From contig NZ_AYOY01000187.1 in the NCBI RefSeq assembly GCF_000508185.1, forward strand, positions 19,073 through 83,072: DNA of 64,000 nucleotides. The letters are read 5' to 3'. Numbering within the stretch: position 1 is the first letter of the stretch; every line of letters begins with the position of its first letter. The notes beneath the pieces were generated by a model that saw nothing but the letters and a program-made list of their open reading frames with translations, was not told where the DNA came from and did not search any database. This DNA is from Sphingobium sp. C100. GTDB lineage: Bacteria; Pseudomonadota; Alphaproteobacteria; Sphingomonadales; Sphingomonadaceae. Shown here in pieces: positions 9,143-18,545 of the stretch. The translations under genes and the position numbers were made by a program.

Positions 9143-12009
9143 GGGCGCTCGACGGTCCTTGCGGCGCCGTCATAGCTGATCTCGGCGTCATAGCTCATGT
9201 CATCCGTCACCGGCTTGCCGGCGCTGACCCATTTGACGCGAATCTTGCGGGTGGCTGGCATGTCGTGCCAAGCTTGGCCTTCCCTGGCGCCAAATGATAT
9301 GCGGCCGCTTTTGTCATCGTAGCGGATGGGAATGCGGCTGTACCGCCCCTGCTTATATTGCTCGCTTCGCCCGTCATCCTCATAGAGTGAGAACTGGCCG
9401 TCGGCGCCGGTATAGATGACGATGGTCAAGGGGGCGTCGGGCGTCTGGTCGACATATTGCATGACCGGTCCCATCGGCACGATCGCGCCTGCGCGCACGA
9501 ACAGCGGCATACGGTCCAAGGGCGCGGCGACATCTGCGGTCGTGCCGCCACGATAGGTTTTGCCCGTGGAAAAATCGTACCAGTTGCCGGTGCCGGGCAA
9601 ATAGACTTTGCGCGAGCGTGCCCGATATTCGGTGATCGGCGCGACCAGGAAAGCGTCGCCGAACAGATATTCGTCTGGCAGGTCGCGCGCGGCCCTGTCT
9701 TGCGGGAAATCGGCGGCGAGGGTCCGAATGATGCTGCCGTCGCGCATATAGGTATCGGCGGCGAGTGTGTAGATATAGGGCATCAGGCGATAGCGCAGGC
9801 GGTCATACCACAGCATCGACGCCCGCATCGGCGACCCTTCCGGGCTGATCTCGTAAATTTCACGATAGGGATATTCGCCATGGCTGCGGAACAGGGGGCT
9901 GAAGGCGCCGAATTGGAACCAGCGAAGGTTCAGTTCGCGCCATTCGTCCAGATCCGCCGCTGAGGGCGTCTTGCTGGCATAGCGATCCTCCAGCGCAAAA
10001 CCGCCAATGTCATGCGTCCAGTTGGGCAGGCCCGACATGGATGCGTTGACGCCCGCCGAAATCTGGGCCTTCAGGTCGAACCAGCGCGATGCGACATCGC
10101 CCGACCAGACGGCCGACCCATAGCGTTGCAGCCCGCCAAAGCCCGAGCGGGTCAACAGGAAGGGACGAACGTCAGGCTTGTACTGCGTCCATCCTTCGTA
10201 AAAGGCGCGAGCATTCATCAACGGATAGCTGTTGAAATATTGCGCAGCAGGACCGATCGCGGTCGGCCCCATCGTGTCGATGCGTTCGTCGATTGAAAGG
10301 TTGGAATGCATATCGGGTTCGCTGGCGTCGGCCCACCACGCATCGATGCCGATGCTCGCCAGCTGCTTTTCGATCTGCTTCCAGAATATCGTGCGACCTT
10401 CGGAAGAATAGGGGTCGTAAAAGCTGTTGGCATAACCAGGCCCCACCCAATCCTTGTTCCCCTGCCTCAAATTACCCTGGTACACTGCGCCAGCCTTGGC
10501 CAGTTCCTTGTAATTCTCGGTCGTGGGGTAGAATTTCGGCCAGACCGAGATCATGAAATTGGTGTTGGCGGCATGGGCCGCATCGACCATGGCCTTGGGG
10601 TCGGGGAAGCGTGATGGGTCAAATGCATGGCTGCCCCATTCCGGGTCGCGCCAATAACGCCAGTCGAGCACGATATTGTCGAGCGGTATGTCAAGCTGGC
10701 GATATTTCGCCACCACGTCGGTGAGTTCCTTGGCGGTTTCGTAGCGCTGGCGCGATTGCCAGAAGCCATAGGCCCATTTGGGCAGCATCTGCGCCTTGCC
10801 CGTAAGTTGGCGATAGCCCGCGATCGACCCGTCAATGGTCCCGCCGGCGATGAACCAATAGTTTTTGGCCTGGCCCACATCGCTGGAGAACCAGATGGAG
10901 TGACGATCGGCGTCGGGTAGCGGGTCATTGTGAAAGAGCGCCATATAGCCGGCATTGGGCTCCCATTCGATCCGCATTTTTGCAGGCTTCCCCGCCGTCA
11001 GCGGCACTTCGAAGTTTGCATACCAGGGATTCCAGTTTTGCCGCCAGCGGTCCAGGACCAGCTTGTCGTCGACATAGACTTTAAAATAGCTCGATCCATA
11101 TAGCTGGAACTTGTGCATACCCGTGGCGGTGGGCTGGACGTCGCCAGTCCAGATGACCGTCTGTTTCTGGGTTGCGTTGCCCGCCGTATTCTGACCGCCG
11201 GTCGCGGCTTCGGTCTTCGCCTTGGCAGCATCCGGCCAGTTTTTCTGATCGCGGATATATTGATAATCGATGATCTTTTCGCGGCGCGTGACGACGCGCT
11301 TGCCATCGAGATAATAATCGGCCTGCCAACCCGGCTGGCCGCCGCTCGTCACCTTCAACCCGTCGCCCACCGGCGCATAGGGCGCGGGATTGCCGAAGCG
11401 CGTGATGCTATTATTGTCCCACAATAGCCCATAGCCGCGCGTCGACACCAGAAACGGGACGGCGATGTCCATGTTATGCTGGGCAAGTTCCACATCTTCG
11501 CCATTATAGTCCATCTGGGCGTTCTGATGCTGGCCAAGGCCATAAATCCCTTCATCCGTGCCGCGATTGAACTGCTGCGAGACGGTGACGAATTTCTGGC
11601 CGCCCGCTGTTGTCGGGGAAAAGGCGGTGGGGCCTGATTCGCTCAGCAACGGCTTGCCCGTCAGGTCGAGAAAACGCACTTGCCCCGTGTCAAGGTCGAT
11701 GTCGGCCGTCGCCTTGGCGGCCTTGACCATCACATGACCGTCCTGCCGGGTGACGGTGTAGCCGTCCGCCTTCGGCGGTGTCGGGGCCATGAGGCTCTGT
11801 GCAATCGTAGAGTGCGCTCCGTCACGCGGCATGGCGACAACATGGAAGATATGATCGCCATGGACCGTCACTTCGACCCGCGAAGACGGGCCACTGTGCG
11901 GCATCACCGCCACGCCGCCCTCGATCTTTGTAAACGGACCGTCCTGCGCCAATGCCGGCATCGAAAGGAGAAGAGCGCCGGTCGATACCAGCAAAGGCAG
12001 AGATTTCAT
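9139..12009 (-). CDS. GH31 alpha-glycosidase with PA14 insert, probable alpha-xylosidase
   Basis: Secreted or periplasmic glycoside hydrolase of 956 residues. A signal peptide (KSLPLLVSTGALLLSMPALAQ) precedes an N-terminal beta-sandwich, a PA14-like domain (roughly residues 270-375, with FQLYGSSYFKVYVDD and RIEWEPNAGYMALF), then the GH31 barrel. The nucleophile should be the Asp of WWADASEPD (about residue 560) and the acid/base the Asp of WSGDV (about 635). The PA14 insert in GH31 is known from xyloglucan alpha-xylosidases such as Cellvibrio Xyl31A, which release xylose from the non-reducing end. ATG 12009 begins the signal peptide; the frame's 40 upstream codons look non-coding. It lies 18 bases after the GH35-like gene in the same operon. 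Confidence 0.85.
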   Translation of the reverse strand: MKSLPLLVSTGALLLSMPALAQDGPFTKIEGGVAVMPHSGPSSRVEVTVHGDHIFHVVAMPRDGAHSTIAQSLMAPTPPKADGYTVTRQDGHVMVKAAKATADIDLDTGQVRFLDLTGKPLLSESGPTAFSPTTAGGQKFVTVSQQFNRGTDEGIYGLGQHQNAQMDYNGEDVELAQHNMDIAVPFLVSTRGYGLLWDNNSITRFGNPAPYAPVGDGLKVTSGGQPGWQADYYLDGKRVVTRREKIIDYQYIRDQKNWPDAAKAKTEAATGGQNTAGNATQKQTVIWTGDVQPTATGMHKFQLYGSSYFKVYVDDKLVLDRWRQNWNPWYANFEVPLTAGKPAKMRIEWEPNAGYMALFHNDPLPDADRHSIWFSSDVGQAKNYWFIAGGTIDGSIAGYRQLTGKAQMLPKWAYGFWQSRQRYETAKELTDVVAKYRQLDIPLDNIVLDWRYWRDPEWGSHAFDPSRFPDPKAMVDAAHAANTNFMISVWPKFYPTTENYKELAKAGAVYQGNLRQGNKDWVGPGYANSFYDPYSSEGRTIFWKQIEKQLASIGIDAWWADASEPDMHSNLSIDERIDTMGPTAIGPAAQYFNSYPLMNARAFYEGWTQYKPDVRPFLLTRSGFGGLQRYGSAVWSGDVASRWFDLKAQISAGVNASMSGLPNWTHDIGGFALEDRYASKTPSAADLDEWRELNLRWFQFGAFSPLFRSHGEYPYREIYEISPEGSPMRASMLWYDRLRYRLMPYIYTLAADTYMRDGSIIRTLAADFPQDRAARDLPDEYLFGDAFLVAPITEYRARSRKVYLPGTGNWYDFSTGKTYRGGTTADVAAPLDRMPLFVRAGAIVPMGPVMQYVDQTPDAPLTIVIYTGADGQFSLYEDDGRSEQYKQGRYSRIPIRYDDKSGRISFGAREGQAWHDMPATRKIRVKWVSAGKPVTDDMSYDAEISYDGAARTVERP

Positions 12010-12026
12010 GATGGCGTCCCCTTGGT

Positions 12027-13658
12027 TCAGCGGTAATGGCTCATGGTGATTTTCAGCACCTGGGGCAGGTCGGTAAGATTCAGGCCGTAATCGGTCTGAT
12101 CGCCGTTCCACAGGCGGCTCATGACCCAACGGCCATTTTCGAACCGTCCCTCTTCAGCGCGCAACATGATGCCGTTGGGCGGCGAACCGGGCGCAGGTTC
12201 AAAGTTCACGCGGACATGATCGCCCACCAGCAGGAACTCATCGGGCGAAAGCTGGATGACGGCAAATCCGCCGACCGGCTCGTCAGCGGTTGGCGTCGGT
12301 TCGGGATTGAACATCGTCCACTCCTTCATCCCGAACTGCCATTGGCCCCATTCGCCGCTGATCTTCCAATTGCCCATGATGGTCGAAATGCTGGACCCGT
12401 CATCGGGCTTGGCGCCGCCCCACGTCGGATGCGTATAGGCGAGGCGCGCCCAATCCCGCATGATGGAGTCCAGCATTTCATAGGGTAGGGCAAAGGCGCC
12501 GATGACCTTGTCATCCAAAGCCTTGGCGCCCAGCGGATAATTATAATAGCCGCTGCGATCCATGCCGAACGGAGCAAAGCCGATCGCGCCGCGGCCGATC
12601 GCCGGATAAAAATAGCGGGCGAACAGCCTCGCATTGCCGATTTCAGGCACCATCAGCGGATTGTCGGCGCGCGCATATTTGTCGAGATATTGGATGACGT
12701 TGGCGCTCTTGCCATCATAGATGTCGGGCGCTTGCAGTTCGAGCGAGGGCGCGCCAGCCTTCCAGATGTCCAACACGTCCTGCTGCGGACCGCCGCTGGC
12801 CACGCCGGTCGGATCGGGAACATTGGACGGCCCCGCCAGCGATGCGTTCACATACATGGGCAGCGGCTTGATCGCCTTGCCCGCTTTGGCGATCGCCTCG
12901 ACATAAATGGCGGTGTACCAGGTGTTGAAGGCGCGGTCGGCTTGCGCTCCGAAGGCTTGCGACCAGGTTCCACGCTTGCCCGTCGCCTTGGCGAGGGCCG
13001 GCGGTATGGGCTGCGCGAAGAGGCGATTGCCTTCGGCGCCATAGTCGCGCGGCACGCGATAGCTGCCGGTCTCATTTTCCACTTGCACCATGATAACGGT
13101 GTTTTGCGCGTCATGGTCGCGCAAATATTCCATCATCTTGACAAATGCCCGTCTGTCTGCGGCCAGCGTCTGTTCGCCATGAGCGCTCAGCACGCCATGA
13201 TCCTCGCCGGTCCTGGTCTTCAGTCGCGGGAAACGCTTGCTGTCCAGCTTCACCCAATCGGGGGTATAGGCGTAACCGGTGTTCTTCCAGGTGCCGAACC
13301 AGAGCAGCACCAATCGCTTTTCATGCGCGCGCGCTTGATCGAGCAGCGTCTGGAGATAGGAGAAGTCGAATGCGCCCTCGACCGGTTCGACCTGTTGCCA
13401 GGCGACCGGAATCTCGAGGGTATTCGCATGCATCTGGTCAAGCACTGGCCAGATCGTATGAAGAAAATCCGGATAATTGACGGCATTGTTGGCCTGCGCG
13501 CCAAGCATCAGGAACGGCGCGCCGTCCACCATCAGGGCGTGGCGCCCATTACGGCTTTCGATCTTGGGCAGGGGCTTTGCCGCATCGCTCTCTTGGGCGT
13601 GAATCGGGGCGGATAGCAGCAGGCCCATCGTCGCCAAAAGATATCGGTAATGCTTCAT
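12027..13658 (-). CDS. GH35-like beta-galactosidase with DUF5597 domain
   Basis: Exported 543-residue glycoside hydrolase. The signal peptide ends at IHAQ. The TIM barrel begins with the HALMVDGAPFLMLGAQ strand and NTLEIPVAWQQVEP. Proposed catalytic residues are the acid/base Glu in QVENE (about residue 194) and the nucleophile Glu in MVPEIG (about 339). The C-terminal 170 residues fit the DUF5597 beta domain seen in bacterial GH35-type enzymes, with FAVIQLSPDEFLLVG. It is the first gene of the minus-strand operon with GH31 and the mutarotase, and is divergent from the GH29 gene across a 338-base promoter region. It probably removes beta-galactosyl side chains. Confidence 0.85.
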   Translation of the reverse strand: MKHYRYLLATMGLLLSAPIHAQESDAAKPLPKIESRNGRHALMVDGAPFLMLGAQANNAVNYPDFLHTIWPVLDQMHANTLEIPVAWQQVEPVEGAFDFSYLQTLLDQARAHEKRLVLLWFGTWKNTGYAYTPDWVKLDSKRFPRLKTRTGEDHGVLSAHGEQTLAADRRAFVKMMEYLRDHDAQNTVIMVQVENETGSYRVPRDYGAEGNRLFAQPIPPALAKATGKRGTWSQAFGAQADRAFNTWYTAIYVEAIAKAGKAIKPLPMYVNASLAGPSNVPDPTGVASGGPQQDVLDIWKAGAPSLELQAPDIYDGKSANVIQYLDKYARADNPLMVPEIGNARLFARYFYPAIGRGAIGFAPFGMDRSGYYNYPLGAKALDDKVIGAFALPYEMLDSIMRDWARLAYTHPTWGGAKPDDGSSISTIMGNWKISGEWGQWQFGMKEWTMFNPEPTPTADEPVGGFAVIQLSPDEFLLVGDHVRVNFEPAPGSPPNGIMLRAEEGRFENGRWVMSRLWNGDQTDYGLNLTDLPQVLKITMSHYR

Positions 13659-13996
13659 GCCTCTCCCTTAGTGGCTATCAGGTTTTTGCGCGCGCGCCCT
13701 GTCGGGCGACGAGGACAAGCTGAAACGCTTGCCTGCGATCAACGGACAGGCCCTGTCATACTCGAATTTTTCTTTAAGAAAAGAATTTTGCACCAGCAAA
13801 AACAACAGCCGGCCGCGGCCCGGATTGATGCCGCTCCCCCGGCGATGAAACCGGAAGTCGCCTTGCAATATGAAAACATATTTGCAAATATGCCATTCAA
13901 TCTGTTTCGGGCTCGGACACTCGGCCTGGAATGGGACTGACGAAATGGACTGTCCTACAACGATAACACGGATATGGCGAAGGGACGCGAGAGAGA
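13659..13996. other. Divergent promoter region of the two hydrolase operons
   Basis: No gene seen. It carries the palindromic operator-like element near 13868-13894 and AT-rich sequence on both sides, and should drive the GH35-GH31 operon leftward and GH29-GH42 rightward. Confidence 0.6.
13868..13894. promoter_or_regulatory. Candidate operator, copy 2 (GH29/GH35 divergent promoter)
   Basis: Contains the perfect 16-bp palindrome CATATTTGCAAATATG at 13877-13892, and the whole 27-base element is 22/27 identical to that at 4348-4374. A perfect palindrome shared in degenerate form with the TonB promoter is what a local repressor or activator site would look like. Confidence 0.55.
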
Positions 13997-15544
13997 ATGG
14001 GCGGCTACAGCAAAAGGGATATTTTGGGCGTCTCGGCGGCAGCCTTGGGGCTGAGCGTGGCCGCGCGGGCGCAGGACGGTTCCGATGGGCGGCAGAGCCC
14101 CGGCGTGTCTATTCCCACGGGGCGCTACGACGCCAGCATTTCGTCGCTCCAAGCCTATCGGACGCCCGACTGGTTCCGCGATGCAAAGTTCGGCATCTGG
14201 TCGCATTGGGGGCCGCAATCCGTGCCGCGCCAGGGGGATTGGTATGCGCGCTTCATGTATGTTCCCGGCCATCCCCATTATGACCATCATGTAAAGGCCT
14301 ACGGCCATCCGTCAGAATTCGGATACAAGGACGTCATTCCGCTGTGGAAGGCGGAAAAGTTCGATCCCGACCTGTTGATGAGCAAATATGTCGCCGCCGG
14401 TGCGAAATATTTCGTGTCGATGGGTGTCCATCACGACAATTTCGACCTTTGGAAATCCTCCAGCCATCGCTGGAATGCCGCAGCCATGGGGCCAAAGCGC
14501 GACATCGTAGGGGATTGGCAAAAAGCGGCCCGCGCGCACGGCTTGAAGTTCGGCGTGTCCGAACATCTCGGCGCCAGCTATACCTGGTGGTATCCCAATC
14601 ATCTCTACGATCAGTTCTGGCCCAAGCTGGGCCTGGCCTATGACGGCGCAGATCCGGAATTCGCCGATCTATATCATGATAATCGGGATGAGCCTTTCCG
14701 TAATTCCGGCGAGAGCTGGTACACGAAGAAGGCCGCGTTTCACCGTCTGTGGTTCGATCGTATCCGCGATCTGGTCGATCATTACGACGTCGACCTTCTC
14801 TATTCGGACGGGGGCTTGCCCTTTGGTGATGTGGGACGATCGCTCGTCGCGCATCTTTATAATCGCTGCATCGCTCGATCGGGCAAGGCTGACGCTGTCT
14901 ACACCTGCAAGGATTCAGGATCGGGCGAATATCACCCCGCATTCGTGCAGGATGTGGAGCGTGGCGTTCTCAAGGGGATCAATGCCAGGCCTTGGCAGAC
15001 GGACACTTCGAACGGCGACTGGTTCTACAGCGACAATTTCGAGTATAAGACCGCGTCGCAAATATTGACCATGATGGCTGATATCGTCAGCAAGAACGGC
15101 AATATGCTGCTCAACGTCGTGCAATATCCCGACGGCAGCCTGCCACCTCAATCCGAAACGCTGCTTGCAGACCTTGCCGCATGGATGAAGATCAATGCGC
15201 CCGCTATCCACGGGACGCGCCCGTGGACGATATTCGGTGAAGGTCCGACCGAAACGGCGGCCGGCATGTTTCAGGAAAAGAGCGACTATACCGCGAAGGA
15301 CATCCGCTTCACGACGAAGGGCGACGCGCTTTTTGCCATTACGTTGGGGGAACCGTCGGGTCAGATCGCCATCGTATCGCTGGCCAGCGGCAACCCGAAC
15401 GAGCCGCGCGCCGTGCGTCGCGTGCGTCTGCTGGGACACCGCGGCGACCTGATATTCCGACAAGGGGATCAGGCGCTGATGGTCGACCTGCCGTCGCAAT
15501 TGCCGACGCGGCATGCCTCCGTTCTTGAAATCCACTTTGCCTGA
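13997..15544 (+). CDS. GH29 alpha-L-fucosidase family protein
   Basis: Exported 515-residue hydrolase of family GH29, which removes alpha-L-fucose (some members alpha-L-galactose) with retention. After a signal sequence (DILGVSAAALGLSVAARA) come the family blocks WFRDAKFGIWSHWGPQSVP, KYFVSMGVHHDNFDLW and GLKFGVSEHLG. The predicted nucleophile is the Asp of LLYSDGG (about residue 270). NGNMLLNVVQYPDGSLP closes the barrel, followed by a C-terminal beta-sandwich. The start is preceded by a purine-rich GAGAGAG. The gene stands 42 bases before the GH42 gene, so the two should form an operon. Given the LgoD/UxaBA genes, alpha-L-galactosidase activity is a real possibility. Confidence 0.88.
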   Translation: MGGYSKRDILGVSAAALGLSVAARAQDGSDGRQSPGVSIPTGRYDASISSLQAYRTPDWFRDAKFGIWSHWGPQSVPRQGDWYARFMYVPGHPHYDHHVKAYGHPSEFGYKDVIPLWKAEKFDPDLLMSKYVAAGAKYFVSMGVHHDNFDLWKSSSHRWNAAAMGPKRDIVGDWQKAARAHGLKFGVSEHLGASYTWWYPNHLYDQFWPKLGLAYDGADPEFADLYHDNRDEPFRNSGESWYTKKAAFHRLWFDRIRDLVDHYDVDLLYSDGGLPFGDVGRSLVAHLYNRCIARSGKADAVYTCKDSGSGEYHPAFVQDVERGVLKGINARPWQTDTSNGDWFYSDNFEYKTASQILTMMADIVSKNGNMLLNVVQYPDGSLPPQSETLLADLAAWMKINAPAIHGTRPWTIFGEGPTETAAGMFQEKSDYTAKDIRFTTKGDALFAITLGEPSGQIAIVSLASGNPNEPRAVRRVRLLGHRGDLIFRQGDQALMVDLPSQLPTRHASVLEIHFA

Positions 15545-15586
15545 TCACGTTCGCGATCCTCTTCAATCCCGTCAACGGACTGGAAA

Positions 15587-17677
15587 ATGATGTCACTTTA
15601 CTCGCTCCGCTCGGGCCGCCTCGCCCGGTTCGCCCTCGCTATCGGTCTTGCGGCTGGCCTTCCCGCTATTGTCGCGCCGACCCAAGCCATGGCGCAAAGT
15701 GCCGCCGGTCATCCCGACTGGCCGGGCAAGGGCGATATCTTTGTTGGCGCCTGCTATCAGCCGGTCGATCGGTCGCCCGAGCAGATCAGGCAGGACATAG
15801 CGATCATGAAAGCCGCCGGCTTCAACATGGTTCGTATGGGCGATCTGTCGTGGGATTCCTTTGAACCCGAAGAGGGGCGCTTCACGTTCGAATGGTTCGA
15901 CGATGTCATAGCGCAGATGCACGCGGCAGGGATCAAAGTGGTCGTCGACATCCCCGGCCAGCCTGCACCGATCTGGATGCACAAGACCTATCCGGGCGTG
16001 AATCTGGTCAATCAGGATGGCGCGAAGCTCAACGCTGCGAGCCGCTATTGGGACAATATCAGCGATCCCGACTATCGCCGCCTGGCCAAGCGCCTGGCAG
16101 AAAAGATGATGCAGCGCTACGCCCATAACCCCGCCGTTATCGCGCTGGGCTATGACAATGAAATCGGCAACGGGCATATGTCCTATTCCGAAGCCGACCG
16201 CCTCCGCTTCGTTGAATGGCTGAAGCAGCGTTACGGATCGATCGAGGCGTTGAACAAGGCCTGGGCTACGCAACGCTGGTCGCGCCGGATCAACAATTGG
16301 GATCAGGTCGATCTGCCCTATAATAAGGGACCGGGGCCGAACGAACGCTATCTGGATTTGCATCGCTACTGGTCCGACGACACTGTCGGGGCGCTCAGAG
16401 ATCTGGAGTCCGTGCGGAAGCGATATGCACCCAACCTGCCGGTCGCCTCCAATTTCTGGCCGACGGCCTGGACCAAGGGTTTCGACTATTTGCGATCATG
16501 GGAAGGCATCTCCACCTATGGCGCGCAGGGCTTCTATCCGGGCGATCCCATGGGCGCTTCTTTCGAAGTGATGATGAACCGGGCAGGGCATGACACGCCG
16601 GTCTGGTTCAACGAATTCACGGCGGGCGGCGGGGGCTATTATGGTACGCCGGGGCGCTCGCGCATGTGGGCCTATTTCGGACTGTTGAACTATTCGCAGA
16701 CTTTCCTCGCCTGGACATTCAATTCCCACATCGGCGGTGAAGAGCAGGCCTTGTTCGGCCTGGTCGATCATGATGGACGCGCATCCTGGAAGGTGGACGA
16801 ATTCGGCCGCATCGCGAGTGAGTTCAAAACGCTCAAGTCCATGGGCTTCCCGCGCTACCGCGAGCCTGAGGTGGCCGTGCATTTCTCGTTCGATACGATG
16901 TGGCTGACCAGCCCGCCGCCAGGCCCCAACACGATGCAGGAATATTTCAAAGGCAACTATACCGATCAGGTGAAAGAGGGCTTCAAGCCCCTCTATCAGG
17001 ACAATGTCGATGCAGCGGTGATCGATGTCGGCCATGATGCGATCGACAAATATAAGCTTGTGATCCTGTCCAGCGCCTATCTGATGGACAAGCCGATGCG
17101 CGCCGCCATTCGCAACTATGTGTCAAAGGGCGGAACCGTCATCATGACGGGCTATTCCGACAAGGTCGATGTGACGGGCAAATGGTACGAAACGCCCTTG
17201 CCGGGCGATTTGACCGATGTGTTCGGCCTGCGGACGAACGAGTTTTATCGATCAGGGACGCCTCTGGTCGTGGATTTCGGCGGCCAGAAGCTGACGGGAA
17301 CGGACGATTATTACGAGGTGCTTGAACCCAGCACTGCCAAGACGCTCGCGACGTTCGACAACACGCCCAGGAAGAGCCCGGCCATCACGACGAACAGGTT
17401 CGGAAAGGGCCAGGCAATCTACATCGCCACAGCGCCGCAGTCAGCTTTGATGGGGCCGCTGATCCGGTCGCTCTATGAGCAGCTTGGGATCCAGCGCGGT
17501 CCGGTAACGCCGGAAGGTGTCACTGCGCGTGAAGTCGATGGGCGTACGCTTTACGTCAACACCACCGAAGCGCCTGTGACAGTGCGTTTCGCCGGAACCA
17601 GGCGCGGTTTCCTCACCCGGAAAAGCTACACCGGCAGTATCGAGCTGTCCGGCTATGGCGTCGAACTGTTGCAATAA
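15587..17677 (+). CDS. GH42 beta-galactosidase
   Basis: Exported 696-residue GH42 enzyme. A long signal peptide ends near QAMAQ. The barrel starts with GDIFVGACYQPVDRSPEQI and contains the acid/base Glu in GYDNEIGNG (about residue 192) and the nucleophile Glu in VWFNEFTAGGGG (about 341). A trimerisation-like domain follows (VILSSAYLMDKPMRAAIRNY, KGGTVIMTGYSDKVD) and a short C-terminal beta domain (about 620-696). The export signal is unusual, since many GH42 enzymes are cytoplasmic, and points to periplasmic trimming of imported oligosaccharides. It is 42 bases after GH29 and probably co-transcribed with it. Confidence 0.88.
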   Translation: MMSLYSLRSGRLARFALAIGLAAGLPAIVAPTQAMAQSAAGHPDWPGKGDIFVGACYQPVDRSPEQIRQDIAIMKAAGFNMVRMGDLSWDSFEPEEGRFTFEWFDDVIAQMHAAGIKVVVDIPGQPAPIWMHKTYPGVNLVNQDGAKLNAASRYWDNISDPDYRRLAKRLAEKMMQRYAHNPAVIALGYDNEIGNGHMSYSEADRLRFVEWLKQRYGSIEALNKAWATQRWSRRINNWDQVDLPYNKGPGPNERYLDLHRYWSDDTVGALRDLESVRKRYAPNLPVASNFWPTAWTKGFDYLRSWEGISTYGAQGFYPGDPMGASFEVMMNRAGHDTPVWFNEFTAGGGGYYGTPGRSRMWAYFGLLNYSQTFLAWTFNSHIGGEEQALFGLVDHDGRASWKVDEFGRIASEFKTLKSMGFPRYREPEVAVHFSFDTMWLTSPPPGPNTMQEYFKGNYTDQVKEGFKPLYQDNVDAAVIDVGHDAIDKYKLVILSSAYLMDKPMRAAIRNYVSKGGTVIMTGYSDKVDVTGKWYETPLPGDLTDVFGLRTNEFYRSGTPLVVDFGGQKLTGTDDYYEVLEPSTAKTLATFDNTPRKSPAITTNRFGKGQAIYIATAPQSALMGPLIRSLYEQLGIQRGPVTPEGVTAREVDGRTLYVNTTEAPVTVRFAGTRRGFLTRKSYTGSIELSGYGVELLQ

Positions 17678-17750
17678 CGAATTGGAAAATTGACAGTCGG
17701 CGCTTCCCACATCATTGCTCCTGAAACCAGTTTTTGGCCGAGGAGATGTG

Positions 17751-18545
17751 ATGCGAAGTGGCCCGAAGGCGAGCTATGCCGCGCCGGCTGTCGAAAAAGC
17801 CTTTGAAATTATTTCTTTGCTGGCCGAAAGGCCAGGTGGCGTCTTGATCAGCGAAATGGCCGTTCTGATGAACAGATCGGTCGGCGAGATTTTTCGGATC
17901 GTCATCGTGCTTGAAAAGCTGGGCTATCTTCGCAAATCGCCCAAGGATGACAGATATTCGGTAGCCTACAAGCTGCTGGAATTGGCCTTTCGTGCGACTC
18001 CGGCGCAGGATCTGGTTGCCGCCGCGACCCCAACGATGCGCAAGCTCGTCATTGAAACCGGCCAGTCCTGCCATCTGGTCGTCATCAATGAAGGGGCGGG
18101 CCTGGTCATCGCGCGCGAGCAGAACCCTGGAACACGGGGATTCTCCTTACGGCTGGGCGCGGAGGTCAATTTGATGACCAGTTGCTCGGGCGCCGTGCTC
18201 CTCACTTATCTGCCGCAGGATTTGCGGGAGAATGTCATTAACCAGGCGCGGCAGTCGGGGAGCGGCCAGTCGCAGCTGGAGGATCTGGAAAAGAAGTTCG
18301 GCACCATAAGGAAACGCGGCTATGAGCAGCGCAAAAGTTTCATTACGCGCGGTGTCACTGATCTCAGCTTTCCGATATTCGGCTTCGATGGAAAGATTGC
18401 GGCGGCGCTCACCATCCCCTTTCTCGAACTGATCGACGGTTCGCAAAAATTGGACATAGCGTCCTGCAAACCCATATTGAGTGCGGCGGCAAGCGAGATT
18501 ACCGAGTTGCTGGGAGGTTCACGGCAGCAGGATCAGTACCACTGA
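17751..18545 (+). CDS. IclR-family transcriptional regulator
   Basis: A 264-residue regulator with an N-terminal winged helix (about residues 10-70: VEKAFEIISLLAERPGGVLISEMA, LEKLGYLRKSPKDDRYSVAYKL) and a C-terminal effector domain (FSLRLGAEVNLMTSCSGAVLL, TRGVTDLSFPIFGFDGKIAAALTIP) of the kind that binds small acids or sugars. ATG 17751 is preceded by GAGGAG 5 bases upstream and is preferred to an in-frame start 36 bases earlier. A TTGACA at 17690-17695 may be its -35 box, though no good -10 follows. As the only regulator in the locus it is the natural candidate to bind the shared operator-like elements at 4348 and 13868, but this is inference. Confidence 0.88.
   Translation: MRSGPKASYAAPAVEKAFEIISLLAERPGGVLISEMAVLMNRSVGEIFRIVIVLEKLGYLRKSPKDDRYSVAYKLLELAFRATPAQDLVAAATPTMRKLVIETGQSCHLVVINEGAGLVIAREQNPGTRGFSLRLGAEVNLMTSCSGAVLLTYLPQDLRENVINQARQSGSGQSQLEDLEKKFGTIRKRGYEQRKSFITRGVTDLSFPIFGFDGKIAAALTIPFLELIDGSQKLDIASCKPILSAAASEITELLGGSRQQDQYH

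Noticed and set aside
17690..17718. A full sigma-70 promoter for the IclR gene.
   Set aside because: TTGACA is present but no acceptable -10 hexamer follows at 16-18 bases, so it is only mentioned in the gene entry.
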